A stretch of 12,714 bases of DNA from Aalborgiella sp043740415 (GTDB lineage: Bacteria > Pseudomonadota > Gammaproteobacteria > Burkholderiales > Burkholderiaceae_C), in NCBI GenBank assembly GCA_043740415.1, contig JAYUCJ010000048.1:1-12714 (forward strand), given 5' to 3'. Position numbers and translations under genes: made by a program. The notes beneath the pieces are model-generated. The model did no database searches. It was not told the DNA's origin and saw only the letters and a list, made by a program, of their open reading frames with translations. This document shows positions 6,370 to 12,714 of this stretch, in pieces; the stretch's first letter is position 1, and every line of letters starts with the position of its first letter.

Positions 6370-7680
6370 ATGGCTGTGACTGTTGAAACCCTAGAAAAAT
6401 TAGAGCGCAAAATCGTTTTGACGCTCCCTACCAGCGTGATCGCGACTGAAGTGGACGCGCGCCTGAAAAAGCTCGCCCGCACCGTGAAGCAAAACGGTTT
6501 TCGCCCAGGCAAAGTTCCTTTGAGCGTGGTCGCGCAGCAATATGGCTACTCTGTCCATTACGAAGTGATGAACGACAAAGTGGGCGAGGCATTTGCCGTG
6601 GCCGCTAACGAAGCCAAATTGCGTGTCGCAGGTCAGCCAAAAATCACTGAAAATGAAACTGCACCTGAAGGCCAAATGGCTTTTGACGCGGTGTTTGAAG
6701 TGTTCCCAGAAGTCAAAATCGCTGATTTGGCGACCGCTGAAGTCGAAAAATACTCGGCTGAAGTGACGGACGCTGCCATTGACAAAACCCTAGACATTTT
6801 GCGCAAGCAGCGCCGCACCTTTGCCCAACGCGCGATTGACGCACCTGCGCAAGACGGCGACCGTTTGACAGTTGACTTTGAAGGCAAAATCGACGGTGAA
6901 GTGTTCCAAGGCGGCAAGGCTGAGGCTTACCAGTTCATCGTGGGCGATGGTCAGATGTTGAAAGAATTTGAAGAAGCCGCCCGTGGCATGAAGTCTGGCG
7001 AGAGCAAGACTTTCCCCTTGGCTTTCCCAGCGGATTACCATGGCAAAGACGTGGCAGGCAAAACGGCTGATTTCATGTTGACGATCAAGAAGCTGGAAGC
7101 AGCTCATTTGCCAGAAGTGAACGATGCTTTGGCAAAGTCACTCGGTATTGTTGACGCAACAGTGGCTGGCTTGCGTTCAGACATCAAGAAAAACCTAGAG
7201 CGCGAAGTCAAAGCGCGCTTGTTGGCTAAAAACAAGCAATCTGTGATGGACGCTTTGGTGGCCAAGGCTGAGTTGGACTTGCCTAAAGCCAGTGTGAAAG
7301 CTGAGCTGGACCGCATGGTTGAAGGCGCACGCGCTGATTTGAAGCAACGCGGCATCAAAGATTTCGACAAAATGCCAATCCCTGAAGACATTTTCCAGCC
7401 ACAAGCTGAGCGCCGCGTGCGTTTGGGCTTGGTGGTTGCAGAATTGGTGAAAGCCAACAGCTTGCACGCCAAGTCTGAGCAAGTGTCTAGCCACATTGAA
7501 GAACTGGCCGCCAGCTACGAAAAGCCAATGGACGTGATTCGTTGGTACGGCAGCGACAAGAACCGTATGGCGGAAGTTGAAGCCATTGTCATCGAAAACA
7601 ATGTGACCAATTTTGTGCTGTCAAAAGCCAATGTGGCTGACAAAGCGATCTCTTTTGACGAATTGATGGCGCAGCAGTAA
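6370..7680 (+). CDS. tig: Trigger factor, ribosome-associated chaperone and peptidyl-prolyl isomerase
   Basis: Binds the ribosome at the polypeptide exit and shields nascent chains; the middle domain is an FKBP-type prolyl isomerase. The protein is 436 aa (E. coli 432). The N-terminal ribosome-binding signature GFRPGKVP is at residues 43-50. The FKBP-like domain spans about 150-245 (DGDRLTVDFEGKIDGEVFQGG, then FPADYH). The helical C-terminal arms run to the end (ISFDELMAQQ). The ATG at 6370 is chosen because it gives the standard N-terminus MAVTVETLEKLERK; an in-frame TTG at 6346 would add eight atypical residues. It is first in the conserved order tig-clpP-clpX-lon. A hairpin with a T-run follows 24 bp after the stop, so tig probably ends its own transcript. 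Confidence 0.98.
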   Translation: MAVTVETLEKLERKIVLTLPTSVIATEVDARLKKLARTVKQNGFRPGKVPLSVVAQQYGYSVHYEVMNDKVGEAFAVAANEAKLRVAGQPKITENETAPEGQMAFDAVFEVFPEVKIADLATAEVEKYSAEVTDAAIDKTLDILRKQRRTFAQRAIDAPAQDGDRLTVDFEGKIDGEVFQGGKAEAYQFIVGDGQMLKEFEEAARGMKSGESKTFPLAFPADYHGKDVAGKTADFMLTIKKLEAAHLPEVNDALAKSLGIVDATVAGLRSDIKKNLEREVKARLLAKNKQSVMDALVAKAELDLPKASVKAELDRMVEGARADLKQRGIKDFDKMPIPEDIFQPQAERRVRLGLVVAELVKANSLHAKSEQVSSHIEELAASYEKPMDVIRWYGSDKNRMAEVEAIVIENNVTNFVLSKANVADKAISFDELMAQQ

Positions 7681-7703
7681 TTAACTAATCTACCTGTTTA
7701 AAT

Positions 7704-7741
7704 TGGGGCTTGTGTTTTCGGACGCAAGCCCCATGTTTTTT
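7704..7741 (+). terminator. Intrinsic terminator after tig (overlaps putative heat-shock promoter)
   Basis: The stem GGGGCTTG (7705-7712) pairs with CAAGCCCC (7725-7732), plus a T-A pair outside and possibly three more pairs inside. A run of six T follows at 7736-7741, with TG left between the stem and the T-run. It sits 24 bp after the tig stop, as expected for termination of tig. Confidence 0.65.
7709..7736 (+). promoter_or_regulatory. Putative sigma-32 (heat-shock) promoter for clpP
   Basis: CTTGTGT (7709-7715), a 13-bp spacer, then CCCCATGT (7729-7736) closely fits the known sigma-32 consensus CTTGAAA / CCCCATnT. Transcription would begin near 7742, giving a leader of about 70 nt to the clpP start. 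clpP is a classical heat-shock gene. The same bases form the terminator hairpin, so part of the match could be a by-product of the palindrome. Confidence 0.5.
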
Positions 7742-7813
7742 GGGTGCATTCTTTGGTACAGTACGGCTGTTATGTACACGTTTAACACGCACATCATTTA
7801 ACTTGGAGTCTTC

Positions 7814-8461
7814 ATGAGCAATATTTATTCGCAATTTGGTACGCAGATGGCCTCTTATACACAGGAGATCCAAGGTTTGGGCATGGTGCCTATGGTGATC
7901 GAGCAATCTGGCCGTGGCGAGCGTTCTTACGACATTTATTCAAGACTGCTCAAAGAGCGTGTGATTTTCTTGGTAGGCCCGGTGAACGACTACGTCGCCA
8001 ACTTGGTGGTGGCGCAGCTTTTGTTCCTTGAGAGCGAAAACCCAGATAAGGACATTTCTTTTTACATCAATTCCCCAGGGGGCTCAGTCTCTGCCGGTAT
8101 GGCGATTTATGACACCATGAACTTCATCAAACCTGAAGTGTCTACGCTGTGCACGGGAATGGCTGCCAGCATGGGCGCCTTTTTGTTGGCCGCAGGCGCG
8201 AAGGGCAAACGCTTCTCGTTGCCAAATTCTAAAGTCATGATTCACCAACCTTCTGGCGGTAGCCAAGGGCAGGCGACTGAGATTGAAATTGCTGCCCGCG
8301 AGATTCTAAAAACACGTGAGCAGTTGAATAAAATTCTGGCAGAACGCACAGGCCAGACCTATGAAAAAATCGCTTTGGATACCGAGCGAGACTATTACAT
8401 GACCGCTGAAGAAACCAAAGAATATGGCTTGATCGACGCCGTGATTTCAAAACGACCATAA
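7814..8461 (+). CDS. clpP: ATP-dependent Clp protease proteolytic subunit
   Basis: A serine peptidase that forms a double heptameric barrel; with ClpX it degrades unfolded or tagged cytoplasmic proteins. The protein is 215 aa including a short N-terminal propeptide, close to E. coli ClpP (207). The catalytic triad is S119 (GMAASMGAFLLAAG), H144 (VMIHQPSGG) and D193 (DTERDYYM); the spacings S-H 25 and H-D 49 match E. coli ClpP. The oxyanion glycine motif INSPGGSVSAG is at about 85-95. The start ATG at 7814 has a GGAG Shine-Dalgarno sequence at 7805-7808, 5 nt upstream. It follows a terminator and a sigma-32-like promoter and precedes clpX by 104 bp. Confidence 0.98.
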   Translation: MSNIYSQFGTQMASYTQEIQGLGMVPMVIEQSGRGERSYDIYSRLLKERVIFLVGPVNDYVANLVVAQLLFLESENPDKDISFYINSPGGSVSAGMAIYDTMNFIKPEVSTLCTGMAASMGAFLLAAGAKGKRFSLPNSKVMIHQPSGGSQGQATEIEIAAREILKTREQLNKILAERTGQTYEKIALDTERDYYMTAEETKEYGLIDAVISKRP

Positions 8462-8485
8462 AACACCTGTTTTACTGTCCAGAAT

Positions 8486-8505
8486 AGGCCAATTTACGGC
8501 CTTTT
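8486..8505 (+). terminator. Weak hairpin with short T-run between clpP and clpX
   Basis: AGGCC (8486-8490) can pair with GGCCT (8498-8502), followed by only three T before AAGGC. It is too weak to call a full terminator; it may attenuate or simply separate clpP and clpX. No convincing promoter for clpX was seen in the 104-bp gap. Confidence 0.25.
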
Positions 8506-8565
8506 AAGGCTATTTCAGTACCTTTTTGGTTATCATTACTTATTATTTGAAAAAGGTGCTTCTAT

Positions 8566-9837
8566 ATGGCCGAGAAAAAAGGCGCATCTGGCGAGAAAAC
8601 ATTGTTTTGCTCGTTTTGTGGCAAAAGCCAGCATGAGGTTAAAAAGCTGATTGCTGGTCCGTCGGTGTTTGTGTGCGACGAGTGCATTGAGCTGTGCAAC
8701 GAGATTATTCGCGACGAATTGCCCGTGATTGCGGCAGACGAAGCACGCAAAGCGCGCGGCGATTTGCCGACACCGGCTGAAATCAAAGCCAATTTAGACA
8801 ATTATGTGATCGGTCAAGACGTTGCCAAGCGCACACTGGCTGTGGCGGTGTACAATCATTACAAACGTTTGCAGCACAAAGACAAGTCGAAAAAAGACGA
8901 TGTGGAGCTGGCGAAAAGCAATATTTTGCTGATTGGGCCTACAGGTTCTGGCAAAACGTTTTTGGCGCAAACACTGGCGCGCATGTTGGACGTGCCGTTC
9001 GTGATGGCGGATGCAACCACGCTGACGGAAGCAGGTTATGTCGGCGAAGACGTGGAAAACATCGTCTCCAAGTTGCTGCAAAGCTGCAACTATGAGGTTG
9101 AGCGGGCGCAGCGCGGCATTGTTTACATCGATGAAATCGACAAAATTTCACGCAAATCAGACAACCCATCCATCACGCGAGACGTGTCGGGCGAGGGCGT
9201 GCAACAAGCCTTACTCAAGTTGATTGAAGGCACAATGGCCAGCATCCCACCGCAAGGCGGGCGCAAGCATCCGAACCAAGACTTCTTGCAAATCGACACG
9301 ACTAACATTTTGTTCATTTGCGGCGGTGCGTTTGCAGGCTTGGAAAAAGTCATTGAAAACCGCACAGAAGCATCGGGCATTGGTTTTAGCGCTCTTGTGA
9401 AAAGCAAAGAAGTGCGTAGTATCACAGAAGTGTTCAATGAGGTGGAGCCAGAAGATTTGATCAAGTTCGGTATCATCCCCGAGTTGATTGGCCGTATGCC
9501 TGTCATTGCCACCTTGGCTGAGCTGAGTGAAGATGCGTTGATGCAAATTTTGACCGAACCGAAAAATGCTTTGGTCAAGCAATACAGCAAGTTGCTCGGC
9601 ATGGAAGGCGTGGAATTAGAAATTCGCCCATCTGCGCTGAAGGCGATTGCGCAAAAAGCTTTAAAACGCAAAACTGGCGCACGCGGCTTGCGCTCCATCT
9701 TGGAATTAGCCTTGATCGACACCATGTACGAGCTACCGAACCAAACCAATGTTGTAAAAGTGGTGATTGATGAGTCAACCATCCTTGAAAACAAGCCGCC
9801 ATTGATGGTTTACCGCGATCTAGCTAAAAAAGCCTAA
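8566..9837 (+). CDS. clpX: ATP-dependent Clp protease ATP-binding subunit ClpX
   Basis: A hexameric AAA+ unfoldase that recognises substrates (for example ssrA-tagged proteins) and threads them into ClpP. The protein is 423 aa, the normal length. The N-terminal C4 zinc-binding domain has C15, C18, C37 and C40 (CSFCGK and VCDECIELC). Walker A GPTGSGKT is at 124-131; pore loop 1 GYVG at 157-160; Walker B IVYIDE at 185-190; RKH pore loop at 233-235; the ClpP-docking IGF loop at 272-274; the arginine-finger region ELIGRMP at about 306-312; and sensor 2 GARGLRS at 371-377. The start ATG at 8566 is preceded by AAGGTG at 8553-8558, a good Shine-Dalgarno sequence. lon begins 25 bp after its stop, so the two are probably cotranscribed. 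Confidence 0.98.
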   Translation: MAEKKGASGEKTLFCSFCGKSQHEVKKLIAGPSVFVCDECIELCNEIIRDELPVIAADEARKARGDLPTPAEIKANLDNYVIGQDVAKRTLAVAVYNHYKRLQHKDKSKKDDVELAKSNILLIGPTGSGKTFLAQTLARMLDVPFVMADATTLTEAGYVGEDVENIVSKLLQSCNYEVERAQRGIVYIDEIDKISRKSDNPSITRDVSGEGVQQALLKLIEGTMASIPPQGGRKHPNQDFLQIDTTNILFICGGAFAGLEKVIENRTEASGIGFSALVKSKEVRSITEVFNEVEPEDLIKFGIIPELIGRMPVIATLAELSEDALMQILTEPKNALVKQYSKLLGMEGVELEIRPSALKAIAQKALKRKTGARGLRSILELALIDTMYELPNQTNVVKVVIDESTILENKPPLMVYRDLAKKA

Positions 9838-9862
9838 TTTCTGAATTTAATCAAGGATATTG

Positions 9863-12313
9863 ATGTCCGCACCTATTGCATTACCTGCTGAACCCTTAGA
9901 TTTGCCCTTGCTGCCACTGCGTGATGTGGTGGTGTTTCCGCACATGGTCATCCCTCTGTTTGTGGGACGCCCAAAAAGTATCAAAGCCCTGGAGCTGGCC
10001 ATGGCTGCTGAGCGTCGCATCATGCTGGTGGCGCAAAAAACGGCAGCCAAAGATGAACCTGCTGTCACGGACATGTTTGATGTCGGCTGCGTCTCTACGA
10101 TTTTGCAAATGTTGAAGTTGCCAGACGGCACGGTGAAAGTCTTAGTCGAAGGCCAGCAACGTGCGAAGGTGAACCGTGTCGACGATGCTGAAACGCATTT
10201 CACTGCCAATGTGACACCCATAGAAACACAAGACATCAAACTGACAGCCAGGGGTGAGAAAACACCTGAGATAGAAGCTCTGCGCCGCGTGGTGATGCAG
10301 CAGTTTGACCAATACGTCAAACTGAACAAAAAAATTCCACCTGAAATTTTGAGTTCAATTTCCAGTATTGACGACCCCGGTCGTTTGGCTGACACGATTG
10401 CCGCACATTTGCCTTTGAAGCTTGAAAACAAACAAGTCATTCTTGATTTGTCTGACATCAAAGCGCGTTTGGAGAGTCTGTTCGAGCAAATCGAGCGTGA
10501 AGTCGATATTTTGAATGTTGACAAAAAAATCCGTGGCCGCGTCAAGCGTCAAATGGAGAAAAATCAACGCGATTTTTACTTGAACGAACAAGTCAAAGCG
10601 ATTCAAAAAGAATTAGGCGACGGTGAAGAAGGTGCTGACCTTGATGATCTCGGCAAGAAAATCAAAAATGCCAAAATGAGCAAGGAAGCTTTGAAGAAAG
10701 CCGAAGCCGAGCTCAAAAAACTGAAGTTGATGTCGCCTATGTCTGCCGAAGCGACCGTGGTGCGTAATTACATCGATGTTTTGATTGGTTTGCCTTGGGC
10801 GAAGAAAACGAAAATCAAGCACGATTTGCCAGAAGCTGAAAAAGTGTTGAACGCTGACCACTTTGGGCTGGACAAAGTCAAAGACCGGATTTTGGAATAT
10901 CTCGCGGTGCAGCAGCGCGTTGACAAAGTCAAAGCACCGATTCTCTGTTTGGTCGGTCCACCAGGCGTTGGTAAAACGTCCTTGGGTCAATCGATTGCTA
11001 AAGCGACGGGGCGTAAGTTTGTACGCATGGCTTTGGGCGGCATGCGTGACGAGGCGGAAATTCGTGGTCATAGACGTACCTACATTGGCGCTTTGCCGGG
11101 TAAAGTGCTATCAAATTTGAGTAAAGTCGGCACACGCAATCCGTTGTTCTTGCTGGATGAAATTGACAAGCTGGGTACAGAATACCGTGGCGACCCGTCA
11201 AGTGCCTTGCTTGAGGTGTTGGATCCTGAGCAGAACCATACGTTTGCCGACCATTACGTGGAAGTTGATTTTGATTTGAGTGACGTGATGTTTGTCGCTA
11301 CCTCAAACTCGATGAACATTCCTTCGGCTCTGTTAGACCGTATGGAGGTGATTCGTTTGGCGGGTTACACCGAAGACGAAAAAACCAATATTGCCATCAC
11401 GTATTTGCTGCCTAAGCAAATGTCAAACAATGGCGTGAAGGCCAGCGAGTTGAAAATTCCGTACGAAACAGTGCGTGATATTGTTCGCTATTACACACGT
11501 GAGGCAGGCGTTCGTTCGCTTGAGCGCGAGTTGTCAAAAATTTGCCGTAAAGTCGTCAAGGGCTTGTTGCTCAAGACTTACAAAGCGCCTGTTACCGTAA
11601 CGCCAGACAATCTCAACGATTATTTGGGCGTACGTAAATTTAGTTATGGTCGCGCAGAAGAGCAAAACCAAGTTGGTCAAGTGGTTGGTTTGGCTTGGAC
11701 TGAAGTCGGTGGTGACTTGCTCACCATTGAAGCGGCCATCATGCCTGGTAAGGGTGTGATCACGCGTACGGGTTCGCTCGGCGATGTGATGAAAGAGTCT
11801 GTCGAAGCGGCACGTACCGTGGTGCGCAGCCGTGCCAAGCGCTTGGGCATCAAAGAAGAGATGTTTGAGAAGCGCGATATTCATATCCATGTGCCGGATG
11901 GTGCAACGCCTAAAGATGGGCCGAGCGCAGGGGCGGCTATGACGACGGCATTTGTTTCTGCGTTAACAGGCATTCCCGTACGTGGTGATGTGGCGATGAC
12001 GGGTGAGATTACGCTGCGCGGAGAGGTCACTGCCATTGGTGGTTTGAAAGAAAAATTACTCGCTGCTTTGCGTGGTGGTATCAAGACCGTTTTGATTCCA
12101 GAAGAAAACGCCAAAGACTTGCAAGAAATTCCTGAAAACGTGAAAAACGGTTTAGAAATCGTGCCAGTTCGATGGATAGATAAAGTGTTGGAATTGGCCC
12201 TTGAGCGCATGCCAACGCCGTTGGTTGATGTGGATCCAATCGTTGATGCAGTGACTGCTGCAGCTGCGTTGTCAGCCACGCAGACTGCGTCGACAGAATC
12301 TATCAAACATTAA
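9863..12313 (+). CDS. lon: ATP-dependent Lon protease
   Basis: A homo-oligomeric AAA+ protease of the cytoplasm that removes misfolded proteins and short-lived regulators. The protein is 816 aa (E. coli 784). An N-terminal LON substrate-binding domain opens with LPLLPLRDVVVFPHMVIPLFVGR and runs to about residue 205. A charged coiled-coil region follows (about 205-300). Walker A GPPGVGKT is at 365-372; Walker B LFLLDEID ends with D432/E433; the catalytic Ser-Lys dyad is S688 (PKDGPSAGAAM) and K731 (GGLKEKLLAALRGG). The C-terminal tail beyond about residue 785 is Ala/Thr-rich and looks poorly conserved. ATG at 9863 is chosen over an in-frame TTG at 9860 because AAGGA at 9853-9857 is spaced 5 nt from it. 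It is last in the tig-clpP-clpX-lon block. Confidence 0.98.
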   Translation: MSAPIALPAEPLDLPLLPLRDVVVFPHMVIPLFVGRPKSIKALELAMAAERRIMLVAQKTAAKDEPAVTDMFDVGCVSTILQMLKLPDGTVKVLVEGQQRAKVNRVDDAETHFTANVTPIETQDIKLTARGEKTPEIEALRRVVMQQFDQYVKLNKKIPPEILSSISSIDDPGRLADTIAAHLPLKLENKQVILDLSDIKARLESLFEQIEREVDILNVDKKIRGRVKRQMEKNQRDFYLNEQVKAIQKELGDGEEGADLDDLGKKIKNAKMSKEALKKAEAELKKLKLMSPMSAEATVVRNYIDVLIGLPWAKKTKIKHDLPEAEKVLNADHFGLDKVKDRILEYLAVQQRVDKVKAPILCLVGPPGVGKTSLGQSIAKATGRKFVRMALGGMRDEAEIRGHRRTYIGALPGKVLSNLSKVGTRNPLFLLDEIDKLGTEYRGDPSSALLEVLDPEQNHTFADHYVEVDFDLSDVMFVATSNSMNIPSALLDRMEVIRLAGYTEDEKTNIAITYLLPKQMSNNGVKASELKIPYETVRDIVRYYTREAGVRSLERELSKICRKVVKGLLLKTYKAPVTVTPDNLNDYLGVRKFSYGRAEEQNQVGQVVGLAWTEVGGDLLTIEAAIMPGKGVITRTGSLGDVMKESVEAARTVVRSRAKRLGIKEEMFEKRDIHIHVPDGATPKDGPSAGAAMTTAFVSALTGIPVRGDVAMTGEITLRGEVTAIGGLKEKLLAALRGGIKTVLIPEENAKDLQEIPENVKNGLEIVPVRWIDKVLELALERMPTPLVDVDPIVDAVTAAAALSATQTASTESIKH

Positions 12314-12323
12314 TTTGAAAATT

Positions 12324-12352
12324 TTAGAAAGTCGAAAAATATAGGCTATAAT
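12324..12352 (+). promoter_or_regulatory. Probable promoter for tRNA-Gly
   Basis: A perfect -10 TATAAT lies at 12347-12352, with a weak -35 (TTAGAA, 12324-12329) 17 bp upstream. The start would be near 12359, just ahead of the tRNA at 12367. The -10 is bracketed by an inverted repeat, ATAGGC (12341-12346) and GCCTAT (12355-12360). No terminator for lon is apparent before it. Confidence 0.5.
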
Positions 12353-12366
12353 TCGCCTATCGAAAT

Positions 12367-12442
12367 GCGGGAATAGCTCAGTTGGTAGAGCGCAACCTTG
12401 CCAAGGTTGAGGTCGAGAGTTCGAGACTCTTTTCCCGCTCCA
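12367..12442 (+). tRNA. tRNA-Gly, anticodon GCC
   Basis: 76 nt. The acceptor stem pairs GCGGGAA (12367-12373) with TTCCCGC (12432-12438), followed by T and the encoded CCA (12440-12442). The D-arm has AGCTCAGTTGGTAGAGC. The anticodon stem CAACC/GGTTG encloses the loop TTGCCAA, giving anticodon GCC. The T-arm has GTTCGAGAC. It is first of a Gly-Cys-Leu cluster like glyW-cysT-leuZ of E. coli. Confidence 0.97.
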
Positions 12443-12450
12443 TGTTCCAT

Positions 12451-12477
12451 AAAGGGAAGCCCAGGCTTCCCTTTTTT
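12451..12477 (+). terminator. Strong intrinsic terminator after tRNA-Gly
   Basis: A 10-bp stem AAAGGGAAGC (12451-12460) pairs with GCTTCCCTTT (12465-12474) around the loop CCAG, and the T-run extends to 12477. It begins 8 bp after the tRNA-Gly CCA end, so it would stop most transcripts before tRNA-Cys. Confidence 0.85.
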
Positions 12478-12525
12478 GTCGATTGCGTTGGGCGTCCGTG
12501 TGATCGCCCGGAAGCGAAGGATATT

Positions 12526-12599
12526 GGCGCGATAGCAAAGCGGTTATGCACCGGATTGCAAATCCGAGCAGCCCGGTTCGACTCCGGGTCGCGCCTCCA
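12526..12599 (+). tRNA. tRNA-Cys, anticodon GCA
   Basis: 74 nt. The acceptor stem pairs GGCGCGA (12526-12532) with TCGCGCC (12589-12595), followed by T and the encoded CCA (12597-12599). The anticodon stem CGGAT/ATCCG encloses the loop TTGCAAA, giving anticodon GCA. The T-arm has GGTTCGACTCC. It lies 83 bp after tRNA-Gly, on the far side of a terminator. No clear promoter of its own was seen in 12478-12525. Confidence 0.97.
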
Positions 12600-12654
12600 G
12601 TACCTGCCCCGTGCCTCCAGACGCGTGCGTTTTTGTTTCACAATGCTGTTATGC

Positions 12655-12714
12655 GCCCGGGTGGTGAAATTGGTAGACACATCGGACTTAAAATCCGCCG
12701 CTTTCCTGCATAAG
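12655..12714 (+). tRNA. tRNA-Leu, anticodon UAA (partial, cut by right edge)
   Basis: The first 60 nt of a class II tRNA. The 5' acceptor strand is GCCCGGG, the D-arm has AAATTGGTAGACAC, and the anticodon loop CTTAAAA between CGGA and TCCG gives anticodon UAA (reads UUR). The long variable arm begins before the window ends. The T-arm, 3' acceptor strand and CCA end lie beyond the edge. Confidence 0.93.

Noticed and set aside
6171..6512. Minus-strand open frame whose translation contains GGTRTPTSLRTSGPKPG
   Set aside because: This peptide is the antisense translation of tRNA-Leu, a familiar false protein in databases; the rest overlaps the start of tig in antisense.
9123..9794. Long minus-strand open frames opposite clpX, and similar ones opposite lon and tig
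   Set aside because: They are shadows of strongly conserved genes, with no ribosome binding sites and no recognisable domains.
12593..12620. GCCTCCAG repeated at the tRNA-Cys 3' end and again at 12613-12620, suggesting a possible att-type duplication
   Set aside because: Eight bases is too short, and there is no integrase gene or mobile element beside it in the window.
12272..12680. Minus-strand open frames containing RVSNSRPQPWQGCALPTELF and RDPESNRAARICNPVHNRFA
   Set aside because: These are antisense translations of tRNA-Gly and tRNA-Cys, again common spurious proteins.
1..12714. Search for CRISPR arrays, transposases, prophage or defence genes
   Set aside because: No regularly spaced direct repeats and no such protein motifs were seen on either strand; the dispersed repeats are irregularly placed and not spacer-separated arrays.

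Overview
This window looks like part of the chromosome of a betaproteobacterium, most likely order Burkholderiales and family Comamonadaceae (Rhodoferax/Polaromonas/Limnohabitans-like). The evidence is the protein style of trigger factor, ClpX and Lon, the conserved order tig-clpP-clpX-lon, a linked hpnC-hpnD-hpnE set, and a dispersed AT-rich repeat with a core like GCTGCTCAGGCAATAAAT, a kind I associate with this family. The genus cannot be fixed from sequence alone.

Left half (about 1-6050), all genes on the minus strand, transcribed right to left: hpnC, hpnD, hpnE (squalene synthesis from farnesyl diphosphate), hemH (ferrochelatase, last step of protoheme synthesis), then an MsbA-related ABC exporter cut off by the left edge. 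hpnE and hemH are only about 31 bp apart, and the five genes could form one transcription unit. The larger gaps hold two kinds of dispersed repeat: a palindromic TTCGACAGGCTCA-type element (two full copies and one half copy) and a 56-bp element. The 56-bp element has four gap-free copies: one intergenic and three embedded in frame within the ABC exporter, hpnE and hpnC. This is the most interesting signal in the window.

Right half (about 6230-12714), all on the plus strand: tRNA-Leu(UAG), trigger factor (tig), clpP, clpX, lon, then a tRNA-Gly(GCC) / tRNA-Cys(GCA) / tRNA-Leu(UAA) cluster whose last member is cut by the right edge. This is a cytoplasmic protein quality-control block: a ribosome-bound chaperone, the ClpXP protease and the Lon protease. 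A hairpin-plus-T-run between tig and clpP overlaps a good match to a sigma-32 heat-shock promoter. This suggests tig ends there and clpP starts its own, possibly heat-inducible, transcript. A strong intrinsic terminator also separates tRNA-Gly from tRNA-Cys.

The 182-bp gap between hpnC and tRNA-Leu separates the two divergent blocks. I see no CRISPR array, transposase, prophage gene or defence system, and no evidence of a wholly new multi-gene system. The genes are conserved housekeeping or lipid/heme genes; the unusual part is the repeat content.
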